Below are positions 32,366 to 45,600 of a DNA stretch of 64,000 bases, in pieces. The notes below the pieces were generated by a model. It worked only from the letters and a program-made list of their open reading frames with translations. It was not told where the DNA came from and did not search any database. Origin of the DNA: Prosapia bicincta (taxonomy: Eukaryota; Arthropoda; Insecta; Hemiptera; Cercopidae); the NCBI GenBank assembly GCA_036971475.1, contig JBAIZL010000010.1:12391526-12455525 (forward strand), read 5' to 3'. The translations under genes and the position numbers were made by a program. Each line of letters begins with the position of its first letter. Position 1 is the first letter of the stretch.

Positions 32366-33941
32366 GTAAGGTTTCGATTGACTTCATGACCTCCCTTGAT
32401 CATACATATATTTTAATTGTTTTCATTACCATTATTCCTATCCAGCAGTTTGGTTTATTGTATCTCACAACCTCAACACTGCAAATATGAGCCATGTTAT
32501 GCCTTATCTCCTAAACAAGTATATATTCCTGCCTTATTCCTGTATATTTACTGTGTATTTGCAGATGTCTCACAAGCAACTTGTCTTATTTTACAAAATC
32601 TTCAGCACAAATGTGTATTCTGTCTGAATTTCAATGCAGTACCTCTTTCTATTCTGTTTTTTATTAATACCATCCCAGTATCTTGTTCTGTTGTGTTGAT
32701 GACTATAATTCAAGTTTACTAATACTGCCTATAAGAGATGGACCGATACCTAAAATTTTCGATTAAAAAATTTATCTTCCGATTCTTGATTCTTAAGTCG
32801 ATTCTCGATTCTTTTAAGTTATTTAGGCCTAAATGATACTCTCTAATAATGAATTTAGTGACATCTTGGTCATATGGAGAAGCCTTTTAAAAGTTCCGTT
32901 TTAATGTAAAAGGCTACACAAAACGTTTAACCTTCATTTATTAATAAGAATTTCTGAAAGCATGACACACATATCAGTTAAAATTAATGATTTATTTAAA
33001 ATTGTAAATGTGAACCTCAGTTCACAATTGCAATATAATTTCAGTTTCAGCCATTTCAGTTTGTATAACTAGAAATTGGAACTACTGTCTCTTTTTGTTT
33101 TGTTTTGACATCTATGAAGCAGTGGCGAAGTAGTGGCAGCCAGAAACGTGGAGAGAGAGAGAGTGTGTGTGTTAAGGCTACCTTGATGGCAGAAAGAGAC
33201 GAGCGGTGACAAACAAACAGACCAGAAATGCTTCAAATCGTCTTTGTTGTTGTGTCATAAATAATATTTTCGGCATTTGCTTTAATTGTTTAATTCATTC
33301 AAAGCAAGTAATACCTAAATAAGGCATAAATGATAGTTAATTATTTTCCCAATAAATTACACCCCACATATATTTTAACAGTTAAAAAACCAAGTATCAG
33401 AATCAATGGAGAATCAAGTATTGGTAATTGCTCGATACCATTAGAATGGATGATTCGTAGGTAGAGATACATACTACCTATGAATAATTTGGATATGATT
33501 TTGAATAGAAATAAATTTAAGCCTAACACTCCATGGCCTGTTATATAGGCATATTTGACTAGTGAATTTGACAGTAATGAAAGGTGTAGGGTAAAGATAT
33601 GATCCTTCGGTATTGGGAGTAGTTGAAAGGTATGGCTTGTGTAGTCAGAAGTAGACCAGCTCTATAATGTGTCTATCTGCTTCTCTCCTTCTGCAAACAA
33701 ATTTGAGTGAGATCATTTGCTTGTTAAATCTGGTGATTGTATTACGTCCATAATTTTCTTACAAGAACAATTATTTGACCAGAGTACCACGATGATGGCA
33801 AATCGCTCACAGTAGATGCTTAACACTTTTGGTTAATTTTTACCAGTAAGTCAAGTGGGAAATGATTAAATGCAACCATATTTTTAGTTTTAATTTAGTG
33901 TGTTTGTCATAAACATACATAGTGCTTGAAAATGGCTTTAA
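32366..33941 (+). other. GCC2-like intron with an unclassified repeat
   Basis: 32735-33460 carries repeated CGATTCTTGATTC segments at the left and inverted GAATCAA segments at the right, suggesting a decayed DNA transposon that starts near AGATGGACCGATACC. A short (GA)n(GT)n tract is at 33153-33172. The remainder is featureless. Confidence 0.4.
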
Positions 33942-34769
33942 CACGTTCGCTACCGCAATGTTAACAAAATAACTATTGGTATAGACCAGCTGACTCAATT
34001 ATGCGCCGTAGGGTCTCTTCCTGGACTGACGTCCCATATATGCGCTGCTTATGGTAGTTGAAATGAACTGAGGGCTCATATTTGAACACTATTTATGTGT
34101 TACTTTTATTCCTCTGAGAAATCAGTGATTTATTTTAAGGGCTTGATATATTTGTATCTGTCTATAGATATATCTAACGTTAATGTGAGATATTTGGTAT
34201 CACAGTCAAGGTCTATGACGTCAAAACTTGTTTATTCCTTCGTGCCACTGAGGTAGTTTTGTTTTGAATGATCACGTTTTACTAGGTTTATTCGAAATGA
34301 CTTTTATGACAAAAAAAAGTGAAGGTGTCACAAGTGATAGGTGCGTTTGTAAATATTCTGTACTGTGTATGGAACTCAAATGTAAACATATTTTGCCTCT
34401 CTTACAATAATATTTATAATGCCTGTATTTTTTTTATATAAAGCATGACTAGCCAAGACGAGTTAGTTGGGTATTTGTGGACATAAACCTTTGTAGTGGC
34501 TCTTACTTGGGGCTCTCGGTCTATAATAGGATTTTCGTGTTATAGACTGACCCGCTAATATATGCGCAATCCCAAGAATATACTTTCAACAAACATGCTT
34601 CTAGGGATATTATGTAGTATTGTAACGTATTATAACAACATTCTTCTTTTGGTTTGTAACGAAGGTCGGACACACATTAACGTGGTCGTGTGGAAAGATC
34701 GAATTCTTACCACCAGTCTGTCGAGAGAAACCTGACAGCGCATATATGCTCAGTTCGGTAGCGAACGTG
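33942..34769. mobile_element. Non-autonomous piggyBac-like element, perfect TIRs
   Basis: TTAA at 33938-33941 and 34770-34773. Perfect 14-bp TIRs CACGTTCGCTACCG. Subterminal CATATATGC motifs appear near both ends in opposite orientation. 828 bp, no coding sequence. The TIR differs from those at 27229 and 1438, so a third piggyBac family is present. Confidence 0.85.
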
Positions 34770-34773
34770 TTAA

Positions 34774-35444
34774 GCAAAATTAATAACACTCAGATAATAT
34801 TTAGAACAGCAGGTCTTTGTGCTAATTGAATTGAATGTTATTAATAAGGGTGTGACCATGGTGCTATTTAGGATGTTAACATCCTACTAAGTTCGATTCA
34901 TTATGAGAGTACAATTTAAGTTTTGAAAATGGAGTTATTCCGAAACGCGTCAACGGAGGAGAATATTGAATCGTTAGGAATGGCAGTAAATTGTTCATAG
35001 GTCTTGTTGGATTGTGGCATCTACTTGTCTGTTGACATTAGATAAGCTCTTTGGAATCAGGGGTTATTGCTTATATAGGCCTATCCGTCATCTCATTGCC
35101 ATTCACTTCTACATGGCTCAAGATGCATTATAGGGTTATCACCCAACCACCTTCTTGGGTTTGCAAGGTCGTATCATAATATGTATAAGTTGTCGGCAAG
35201 TGTGATTGTTTTTATTGGGGAGTCGAAGAAAACTACTGCTTGTTGTTGACAGCCCAGAGTCTGCTGTTTAAGTAACTCTACTGCAGAAAACATAACTTAA
35301 AAAAAAATAAACATTTCCAGCTCTAAAAATGTAAGTAAAAATATATCCAGTCGGTTATGAATATATTTAATACAAAACTATAACTGAATCAACATAAAGC
35401 AATAAATATTTGTATACTAATACAATAATATTATGTGCAAACAG
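34774..35444 (+). other. GCC2-like intron, no recognisable feature
   Basis: AT-rich intronic DNA ending in the acceptor of the next exon. Confidence 0.5.
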
Positions 35445-35539
35445 ATGGTGATGTGTTAAGCACAAGCACTGTAAGTCGTGCTGAAGAAGTAGCGAGGCTT
35501 AAAGATGTCGAAGACAGTTTTGAAGATAGATATGTTAAG
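35445..35539 (+). CDS. GCC2: GCC2-like coiled-coil protein, exon
   Basis: 95 nt, enters phase 1 and leaves phase 0, between CAAACAG and GTACAG. Encodes DGDVLSTSTVSRAEEVARLK and DVEDSFEDRYVK, a short Ser/Thr linker leading back into coiled coil. It runs directly into LRKVAAKLKKQ of the next exon, the segment most similar to GCC2. Confidence 0.8.
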
Positions 35540-37457
35540 GTACAGTGATACTTAATTATTTAATAATCTGTTGATTAGTTATTCACGTGAGCAACTGTAG
35601 AATCTAAATTAACTAAACACAATAAATAAAAATGCAATAGCCACAGTAAAATTAATTTATTCACTTTAAATCATTACTTGATGTACATATCGGTTACAAG
35701 ATAATCATCTTCAAAAGTTCTAGTTAAAAATAATTTACAAAATTTTTTAAATAATAAGACTCTCCTAATTACAGTCTCGACCAATCATGTATCACTGTAA
35801 CTTCTACGTACTGACACCAACTTCTAGAGGGGCAGGTATAAAAAACTTGTTAGAAATATATCCTCAATACTCAACAAACAAAACAATTTTCTTAAAATTA
35901 AGTATATAAATTACAAAATCTTTAATTTCATATTATAATTTAAATTACCATATGTTATTCTTTAATTAATTAATGAAATATAAGATTCCACTTGTAATAT
36001 TTACCACTTTGCCACTATCTTGTGGGGCAAGCACAACAGTAAGTTGTATAAACTTTCATTTTGAGTTGAAGATGTTTGTAACAAATAGGATCTACAAGGA
36101 AGTTCAAACGGTAAGGGAAAGAAACATCAAGGGATATGCAGTGACCATGATCGTGTCTTTATCATGTTTTTGTGTCATCTAAATATATTTCTTTATACTT
36201 TTTGTTCCTAACTCACCTTGTTATATACCTAACACATTTATTTAAATTTGGTTGTTTCTTAGTTTTAGTTCTTTGACTTTTCCTAATATATTTCTCTTAT
36301 TATTTGTAAGTCATAATTGTTGCATAAGAACCTTCCTGGGTTTTTCACCAAAAAGTAATTAACAGCCTATGCCAAAATTTCTACATAAATAATTCTAGAT
36401 TGTTTGACAATGGTATTTGTTAATGTGTTATCTAATGTTTTAAATTTTCATTGTTTTGCTTGTGGAATGTTGTCCGAAATGATAACATTTTCTAGTGAAA
36501 TTATGCTACCCTGAAAAAAAACATACCATTCAAAGACCTGTGCTGCATAAGTAAATTTTACTAGAAATCTTTGCGCAGCTTAGCAAAAAGTTCCAGTAGG
36601 CAATTCACCAAGTAAAAAAATATGTAATGCAAGTACATTATTCAAAATTATTAACCATTAATATTTACAAATTAATGTCAATATATGATTATAAAACCTA
36701 TCATACGGATTTTTAAACAACAAAACAAGCAAATGTTACAATGCAACAAAACTATATTGTAACCCAACTCAGTTTGTTAGACACCAGTTCTGCAACTAGT
36801 ACAGTGTGAGTAGAGTTTGGCTATTTCTAATTGCACCTCTCATAGTAATAGCTGACTTAAACTAACCTTAGTCTTTAATGCAACAGCCATTATTAAAGCT
36901 CTAGTGTATTTTTATGCAGTTTTATATCTGTTTCAGCTGAGTGAGGTGATAAAACCTGTGAGTTTATTAAGTTGCTAATGTAAGCAGATTTTTTTAATAT
37001 GTTAAGCTCAGAGCTCTTTATATTTATAAACTATCATTTTACAATTAATTTTGTTCCTTGGTAAACCTTTGGATAAATCAGTAAGCATTAATAGCTATTT
37101 TTAAGAGCAATAAATTTTATAATTTGAAAATATTTTACATACTTTTCTTTATGTAATTTGCATTAGGCATTGTAAAATCTAAGTGTAACAATGTAGAATA
37201 CAATGAAGTATTAAAAATAAACGATAATAGTATTTGCTTGGTAAAATAATAATAGAAATAATTAGTAAAATAAACATTATAAATTTAATAATAAAAACCA
37301 AAAAATATATATTATTTAAAAATTAAAGTTACTGGAACAAAACGACCGAAAACTTATCAAAATATAAGAAAAATCTTGTTCAGCCTAATATGTATATTAC
37401 TTAATCAATTGTTATTTAAAGTATATTAAAATGGCATATTGTAAATGATATTTACAG
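35540..37457 (+). other. GCC2-like intron, no recognisable feature
   Basis: AT-rich intronic DNA. The 69-codon frame at 35973 shows no recognisable domain. Confidence 0.5.
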
Positions 37458-37601
37458 TTAAGAAAGGTAGCAGCGAAGTTGAAGAAGCAAGCAACAGAAG
37501 TGACACAACAATTGGAGGCAGAAAGACAGAAAGCAAGCGCTGAGAGGTTAGAATTAGTTGCAAAACTGAATCAGTTGTCATCTACTGCTAAAAATTCTCA
37601 A
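37458..37601 (+). CDS. GCC2: GCC2-like coiled-coil protein, exon
   Basis: 144 nt, 48 codons, phase 0 to 0, between TTTACAG and GTAAGT. LRKVAAKLKKQATEVTQQLE resembles the K-x-K-x-VA-x-K-x-KK-x-L segment of vertebrate GCC2 (GCC185), a trans-Golgi coiled-coil tether of the GRIP-domain golgins that acts at the cytosolic face of the TGN. The remainder is regular coiled coil. This exon and the last one carry the best evidence for the family. The diagnostic C-terminal GRIP domain would lie beyond the window. Confidence 0.8.
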
Positions 37602-38036
37602 GTAAGTTGACAATGTCATCATAGTATATAATGCTATTTATCTTAACTATTTGACGGTTCTGAAAGTAAAATAATCTGGATAGGTTAAGACTTACTAAAT
37701 ACTTTTCTGTAGTGCACTCTATTGTTAGTGGGACAGTAGCGTGGTACAGAATGCTGACGGCTGCCATGCCTTGCCTAGTGTGCAACTAAAACCATTGCAG
37801 AAGTTGTGTGCAGCCACGGACCACTGGTTGTGCACCCCTGTTTTAAATTAACCATATTATTAGTAAGTTGAAAAAGTTATAGGAATTTTATTATTTTGGG
37901 CTTGGAAAATCGGGAAATATTCAAGAATTTGATATTTGTAACTGATTGGCCATTCCGTTTATTATTTTTATTAAACAATGCAGTATTCTGTCAATAAAAT
38001 TATTTACATATTAAACTTTTAAATAATAAATTTAAA
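37602..38036 (+). other. GCC2-like intron with a hAT-type terminus
   Basis: The complement of 37810-37840 reads CAGGGGTGCACAACCAGTGG, a typical hAT end. The other end was not identified. The rest is featureless. Confidence 0.5.
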
Positions 38037-38345
38037 TAAATAAAACCTCTACCACAAATAACTTTTTCAATTATTAAACACTTTATGTACATTTCAATCA
38101 TCCTGACAGGTTTTACAAAACAAACTACATTTAAAACGACATTTTTCATCAAATATATACACCGGTAACTACTTCGCCGTGCCCACTTTACATTGTCCGA
38201 CCAATCACGTTGCAGTAAATTCCCCCTCTGCAACTAGGTCCGGTCTCTCAACTTCCTTGTTGAAGAGCTACCAATATACATTTTTCAATTTTACCAAAAT
38301 ACAATCATATATTTTTTACAAAATAAGACTACAACTACCTCCTAA
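38037..38345 (-). repeat. Dispersed repeat, copy 1
   Basis: The reverse complement matches 47262-47460 over a stretch containing GTTGAGAGACCGGACCTAGT and GTAGTTGTAGTCTTATTTTG. The 47 kb copy has an internal deletion of about 110 bp. No coding potential and no pol III A/B boxes recognised. Class unknown. Confidence 0.65.
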
Positions 38346-39130
38346 TTAATGAATTTAATTGAGAGTTCCGCATAGGCTTTTTATCACAATTTAATAAATA
38401 ATGTTTGTCATATTTATTAATATACAAACTTTCAAAACATCTTGATCTAACATTTTTCACTAATTTAAAATCAATTATTAAATTCCTTCTGTTAGCTCAC
38501 ATTCTCCTGATATATATCTTGTACAATAAAACATGTTTTTATTCACCAATCAAGTTCAAATACAGTTTATCTAACCTATAGTGGATAATAATAATTGATG
38601 TTAATACAGTTTTTTCAAATTTTTATTGTTATTCGAACTAAAAACTTCATGTTTGAGGTCCAGTGTGCTTTGGCACTGCGCCGATATTCCAATACCTAGA
38701 AATTTACGTTTCAAAGATATATATGAATTGTTTGCCCCCATCTGGTTGTCGTCAAAACCTCCATTGTACAATCTTAAACTGTTGCCATGGTTACCACAAT
38801 ATATCATAAATAGTGCTCTAGGGTTAAAAATGATTGAAAAGAATAAAATAAACAATCAAACTGGAAATAAACAATAAATGCGTACAGAAACTATGATACA
38901 ACACAAGGGACAATTAGAAAAAGAAAAACAAAAGCTCCAGGAAAGGTTTGCAAAAGAAGATAAGCGCCTACGCCTAGACCAACGAAATACAATGTTACAG
39001 GATGCGTCTTAAGTGGAGCATGAACCTCGAATATTAGCTGATCGTCAAAGATGTCCACTATTATTAAAAAATATAGCTCAAGAACAACATGAATTATGAT
39101 AACTAGATCTACGATGTAGACAAGCATTAA

Positions 39131-40159
39131 CTCTTGGCACTCATGATTTGCTTCCCCACTTGTAATTCCTCACCTGCAAGTTGCACTATTGTTTATGGGA
39201 AACTTTGTTTTCTCTTACATGATTTTAGTAAAGTAAGCTATTTTTATTTACTAATACAGTATGTATATGATTTTATTATCTTATTTGTAGTTTTGCAGAG
39301 TATGAAATCTTTCAAAACAGTCTCCCGGAAGAAGTCATGGTTTTCTGCTGCATTTTTTGCAGTAAAAAACTATTTCCCTTCTGCCTCCTTTTATCTTCTT
39401 GTTACTGCAAACTGCACAATCCTTAGAGTTATTTTTACCATTGTAATAAATTGAATCTAATTACCCATTCAGTCTCTCTTCCTTGTCAGTAGTTGATGGC
39501 CGACCCCTCTTACTACACTGGTTATTCCTGATATCATCAACGAGTTCCTACACCAAGTTTTGGCAAAACCATGTTTGTTTAACAGGATTTTCTCTCCTTT
39601 CCTTTTTTGTGTTACTATAGATAATAAAACTGTTTACTACAGCTACATCTAATAGCCGGAAAAACATTTTCCTCCACCATTTATTTGTTCGTTTTGTAAA
39701 ACTGTATAGTTCATTATAGTGATCAGCTAAATCTACACCACTCATAAACTGGTTATATTTACAAATAACGGTTGGTTTAGTTATTTTGTTTATGAAACTG
39801 AACTACATTCTAATAAATCAGGATCAAGTAAAAGATCAGGAATTTCAGAATTACTAATTGCACGTGAAGGCATGGTAAACTACAAGTAAACAAACAACCT
39901 GCAAAACTGTAACCTACTTGCAGCTTACAACGTAGTGGCAAACTAGATTTTGTGATGACTCACATATTCGTAAACATTTTCAACTTAATTCAAATAATTG
40001 TCAATAGAGTGTAGCACCAAACGGTAAAAGATTAAATGCCGGGGGCTTCGCCATAGACGAGTTTATAGGCATTTGAAAATCGTGTGGGGTGGCCCCTGAC
40101 ATACGAGTAAACTGCAATATACGCTAAGCGGGGCTTCTCCGACAATCGAGTGCTAAGGG
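39131..40159 (-). mobile_element. piggyBac element inserted in the Helitron-like remnant
   Basis: TTAA at 39127-39130 and 40160-40163. Ends CTCTTGGCACTC and the complement of CCCTTAGCACTC match 10 of 12. It carries a C-terminal piece of transposase on the minus strand. The reading frame of the host remnant resumes exactly across the insertion, which confirms the boundaries. Confidence 0.85.
39310..39760 (-). pseudogene. piggyBac transposase C-terminal remnant
   Basis: The minus strand gives MSGVDLADHYNELYSFTKRT, then NKWWRKMFFRLLDVAVVNSF. This is the conserved GGVDL-D...KWW-K..F-LLDVA..NAFI block of piggyBac transposases with its third catalytic aspartate (VDLAD). Further left, after a stop, CKKCSRKP marks the cysteine-rich tail. 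The N-terminal two thirds are deleted. Confidence 0.8.
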
Positions 40160-40640
40160 TTAATAATAGAAAATGAGGCGCAAGAGCAGTGGGAAACATG
40201 TTTACAAGATCTTCGTGGTAGACACCCACTATCAATAGAAAATGAAACTAAAGAACAACTAAGAAAGAAGCTCACAAAGAAAAAGCTTATTCAGCATTCA
40301 CAAGCTCTTGAGAAGAGTAAATGCACAAATTGTAAAGTTCGAAAGAGCCATAAACACTTTCTATGACAGAACTTGCAAAATCTGTACAAAACTATGCTAA
40401 TCTTTATCCCAATCAAGTCGCAAAATGCTTTTTGACAGAAACAAAGATGTATTTACTGGATGTAATGAGAAATAACCAAATGCTTCTACTGTGTCATCGC
40501 TATAAAACTCTCATCAAAAGCAGTAAGGATCATTTGTTGCCAAAGGCATATTGTAACAATTTGTACCCTATAATCCTGGCCCTATACCAAGAGAGCTCCA
40601 AGAATTGACTCAGGTTGAAATACGTCTAATAGCGAGAACC

Positions 40641-40974
40641 AAAACATTTATAAAAATCATCAAGCATAAATAGTAACAAACAAAATTAGTAGTCCAACGC
40701 CATATACTGTATAGAGAGGGAAATGGAGAATTTCTATTTGGCCACTTAATATTGTCATTCTGTCGTATGTATATACATATTCATATTAATTGTAATTACA
40801 ATGAAAAATGTCTTAGACAGACCCTGTGTTAGGCGAAATCCCGCCTACCGCAGAAACTTTAAAAAGTCCCGACTGTCCCTTATGATTTACCTAGTTAATA
40901 ACCTTCATAAGACTGAAACTGTCTATCGAGGAAGTCGATTAAACAAAAGGATGTGTAATAAGTATTTACTACAT
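40641..40974. other. Intronic sequence, no clear feature
   Basis: Contains a 62-codon open frame at 40801-40989 without recognisable domain. It may be the left terminal region of the Tigger element. Confidence 0.4.
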
Positions 40975-41497
40975 TTTAGTTCTGCATAAGCCGGAAATTT
41001 CTGATAACATACATACTGTAAAAAATAAAGATCATAATGACTTAGGTTAGGTGAGATACAGTTTATAATCTATTTTTTACTATGGCAAAATGCACAGATC
41101 TTTTTGTTTATTTGTGACAGATCGTACTGTATTGAATTCTGAGAATGCTTTGCAAAGTCACGCACATTGACCCTCCTCTACCCCTCCCACCTATCAGCCT
41201 GCTGTGCACGTGTAGCTGATGGTGTATAAACATCCGCAGTTTAGGATAACACATGATGATGCTGAATCAGCATTAGTTTCTCTCAAGTGTTAAAATGGAA
41301 GTTCAGTACTGAGCTGTATTCTGAACAATACAGGCAGGTTACATCTTGCAGCCAATAGGTCGACTTACTTTCCACATAAACATTACGTGCTATTCATTGT
41401 TTAGCCTATTAAATTTTGTTTTGTAGTGTTTTGTACAGTCACTCTTACTAAGTGATCAAGTGTGTAGTGTACTCTGCTGCAGTAGGCTTATTGTAAA

Positions 41498-42640
41498 AAT
41501 GTCAAGAAACAAGGTAGGACTCCATACATTAACTTTGAAAGAGAAAATCCATGTTATTGAACTTAGTGGAAAATTAAATGTGAAACAATTATGTGATAAA
41601 TACAAATGTGGTAAAACACAGATTTATGGAATTTTGAAAAATAAAGAAAAACAAATAAAAGAAGATTGGTTGAAAGGCAAGAAACCACTTCACTCTAAAA
41701 GGCAAAAAACATGCAAAAAGTATAGAAATTTTGAAAAAATTGTTTATTCAAATGGTTTACACAAGCGCGAACTAAGAATCTTCCCATCTCAGGTTCAATG
41801 CTACAAGAACAAGCTAAGTCAATTGCTTCTAAGCTAGGGAACACAACATTCAAATCCTCGAATGGATGGTTAGAAAGTTTTCGATCCAGACATTCAATTT
41901 CTTTCAACCAAATTTGTGGTGTAGCAAAAGAAGTTAACCAGGAAACAGTTGATGATTGGAAGAATAAAGTTTGTGAATTAACAGTTGGTTATAAAGCCAA
42001 AAATATTGGAAACTGTGAGGAGACGGTTTTGTTTTTTAGAGCTCTCCCAAATAAGACTATAATTAAAAAAAATGAAAAATGTATGGGAGGTAAGCAGTCG
42101 AAAGCTTACAATTTTAGTTTGCGGTTTTGCAGATGGAAAATTAGAAAACTCTTTGGTAATTGGTAAATCATCGAACCCCCAATGTTTCAAAAATATAGGA
42201 CAGTTCAATGGCATGCTAACAAGAAGGCGTGGATGACGTCAGCCATTATGGAAAATTGGCTTCAAAATTTGAATGATACAATGAGGAATGATAACAGGCA
42301 TATTTTGTTATTTATGGATAACAATCCTCGTGAAGATTACTCTCACAAAAAATTAGTGTTTTTTCTGCCCAATACTACCAGCGTTACTCAACCGATGGAT
42401 CAGGGTTGTTATTAAAAATCTTAAAGTACACTACAGAAAACATGTTTTACAATCTCTTATCGCAAACATAAATTCATGCTCGTCAGTACAGGAATAGACA
42501 AATAACATCACTCTTTTGGATGCTATGAGATGTATATTGAGGTCTTATGAGAAAATATCAAAGTCCTGTATTCAAAATGCATTCAAAGAAGCTGGTTTTA
42601 TTGTACACGAAGAACTTATAATAACCCTATTGAGACTGGG
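41498..42640 (+). pseudogene. Tigger-type transposase, broken
   Basis: Starts MSRNKVGLHTLTLKEKIHVI, a psq-type helix-turn-helix (about residues 5-55). After a frameshift near 41800, a CENP-B-like HTH (NGWLESFRSRHSI) and the start of the DDE domain follow. The first catalytic block reads GNCEETVLFFRALPNK, where N-x-DETG is usual, so the catalytic Asp is Glu. After further breaks come ILLFMDNNP (second Asp), LPNTTSVTQPMDQG (third Asp) and the C-terminal helices (IQNAFKEAGF). At least three frameshifts or stops make it inactive. Confidence 0.8.
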
Positions 42641-45600
42641 ATCCAAGACATTATTTTGTACAGTGTGAGAGATTTGTTGACAGAAACTGGGATCCAAGAC
42701 ATTATTTTGTACAGTGTGAGAGATTTGTTGACAGAAACTGGGATCCAAGACATTATTTTGTACAGTGTGAGAGATTTGTTGACAGAAACTGGGATCCAAG
42801 ACATTATTTTGTACAGTGTGAGAGATTTGTTGACAGAAACTGGGATCCAAGACATTATTTTGTACAGTGTGAGAGATTTGTTGACAGGAACTGGGATCCA
42901 AGACATTATTTTGTACAGTGTGAGAGATTTGTTGACAGAAACTGGGATCCAAGACATTATTTTGTACAGTGTGAGAGATTTGTTGACAGAAACTGGGATC
43001 CAAGACATTATTTTGTACAGTGTGAGAGATTTGTTGACAGAAACTGGGATCCAAGACATTATTTTGTACAGTGTGAGAGATTTGTTGACAGAAACTGGGA
43101 TCCAAGACATTATTTTGTACAGTGTGAGAGATTTGTTGACAGAAACTGGGATCCAAGACATTATTTTGTACAGTGTGAGAGATTTGTTGACAGAAACTGG
43201 GATCCAAGACATTATTTTGTACAGTGTGAGAGATTTGTTGACAGAAACTGGGATCCAAGACATTATTTTGTACAGTGTGAGAGATTTGTTGACAGAAACT
43301 GGGATCCAAGACATTATTTTGTACAGTGTGAGAGATTTGTTGACAGGAACTGGGATCCAAGACATTATTTTGTACAGTGTGAGAGATTTGTTGACAGAAA
43401 CTGGGATCCAAGACATTATTTTGTACAGTGTGAGAGATTTGTTGACAGAAACTGGGATCCAAGACATTATTTTGTACAGTGTGAGAGATTTGTTGACAGA
43501 AACTGGGATCCAAGACATTATTTTGTACAGTGTGAGAGATTTGTTGACAGAAACTGGGATCCAAGACATTATTTTGTACAGTGTGAGAGATTTGTTGACA
43601 GAAACTGGGATCCAAGACATTATTTTGTACAGTGTGAGAGATTTGTTGACAGAAACTGGGATCCAAGACATTATTTTGTACAGTGTGAGAGATTTGTTGA
43701 CAGAAACTGGGATCCAAGACATTATTTTGTACAGTGTGAGAGATTTGTTGACAGAAACTGGGATCCAAGACATTATTTTGTACAGTGTGAGAGATTTGTT
43801 GACAGAAACTGGGATCCAAGACATTATTTTGTACAGTGTGAGAGATTTGTTGACAGAAACTGGGATCCAAGACATTATTTTGTACAGTGTGAGAGATTTG
43901 TTGACAGAAACTGGGATCCAAGACATTATTTTGTACAGTGTGAGAGATTTGTTGACAGAAACTGGGATCCAAGACATTATTTTGTACAGTGTGAGAGATT
44001 TGTTGACAGGAACTGGGATCCAAGACATTATTTTGTACAGTGTGAGAGATTTGTTGACAGAAACTGGGATCCAAGACATTATTTTGTACAGTGTGAGAGA
44101 TTTGTTGACAGAAACTGGGATCCAAGACATTATTTTGTACAGTGTGAGAGATTTGTTGACAGAAACTGGGATCCAAGACATTATTTTGTACAGTGTGAGA
44201 GATTTGTTGACAGAAACTGGGATCCAAGACATTATTTTGTACAGTGTGAGAGATTTGTTGACAGAAACTGGGATCCAAGACATTATTTTGTACAGTGTGA
44301 GAGATTTGTTGACAGAAACTGGGATCCAAGACATTATTTTGTACAGTGTGAGAGATTTGTTGACAGAAACTGGGATCCAAGACATTATTTTGTACAGTGT
44401 GAGAGATTTGTTGACAGAAACTGGGATCCAAGACATTATTTTGTACAGTGTGAGAGATTTGTTGACAGAAACTGGGATCCAAGACATTATTTTGTACAGT
44501 GTGAGAGATTTGTTGACAGAAACTGGGATCCAAGACATTATTTTGTACAGTGTGAGAGATTTGTTGACAGAAACTGGGATCCAAGACATTATTTTGTACA
44601 GTGTGAGAGATTTGTTGACAGAAACTGGGATCCAAGACATTATTTTGTACAGTGTGAGAGATTTGTTGACAGGAACTGGGATCCAAGACATTATTTTGTA
44701 CAGTGTGAGAGATTTGTTGACAGAAACTGGGATCCAAGACATTATTTTGTACAGTGTGAGAGATTTGTTGACAGAAACTGGGATCCAAGACATTATTTTG
44801 TACAGTGTGAGAGATTTGTTGACAGAAACTGGGATCCAAGACATTATTTTGTACAGTGTGAGAGATTTGTTGACAGAAACTGGGATCCAAGACATTATTT
44901 TGTACAGTGTGAGAGATTTGTTGACAGAAACTGGGATCCAAGACATTATTTTGTACAGTGTGAGAGATTTGTTGACAGAAACTGGGATCCAAGACATTAT
45001 TTTGTACAGTGTGAGAGATTTGTTGACAGAAACTGGGATCCAAGACATTATTTTGTACAGTGTGAGAGATTTGTTGACAGAAACTGGGATCCAAGACATT
45101 ATTTTGTACAGTGTGAGAGATTTGTTGACAGGAACTGGGATCCAAGACATTATTTTGTACAGTGTGAGAGATTTGTTGACAGAAACTGGGATCCAAGACA
45201 TTATTTTGTACAGTGTGAGAGATTTGTTGACAGAAACTGGGATCCAAGACATTATTTTGTACAGTGTGAGAGATTTGTTGACAGAAACTGGGATCCAAGA
45301 CATTATTTTGTACAGTGTGAGAGATTTGTTGACAGAAACTGGGATCCAAGACATTATTTTGTACAGTGTGAGAGATTTGTTGACAGAAACTGGGATCCAA
45401 GACATTATTTTGTACAGTGTGAGAGATTTGTTGACAGAAACTGGGATCCAAGACATTATTTTGTACAGTGTGAGAGATTTGTTGACAGAAACTGGGATCC
45501 AAGACATTATTTTGTACAGTGTGAGAGATTTGTTGACAGAAACTGGGATCCAAGACATTATTTTGTACAGTGTGAGAGATTTGTTGACAGAAACTGGGAT

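Larger units (their letters stand above)
38878..40640 (+). pseudogene. Helitron-like N-terminal region, split by a piggyBac insertion
   Basis: If the piggyBac copy (39131-40159) and one TTAA are removed, the flanks join in frame across RCRQAL and IENEAQEQWE. This gives Glu/Gln/Arg-rich repeats like those upstream of Helitron proteins in insects, each near L.D.R.R..L..EN. Further on, PGPIPRELQELTQVEIRLIA resembles the conserved block before the Helitron replication domain. Stops are frequent and no Rep or helicase motif follows, so it is a truncated fossil. It could be another element class sharing this block. Confidence 0.45.

Noticed and set aside
38037..38345. Dispersed repeat considered as a tRNA-derived SINE
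   Set aside because: No A or B box and no tRNA-like fold could be seen, so the class was left open.
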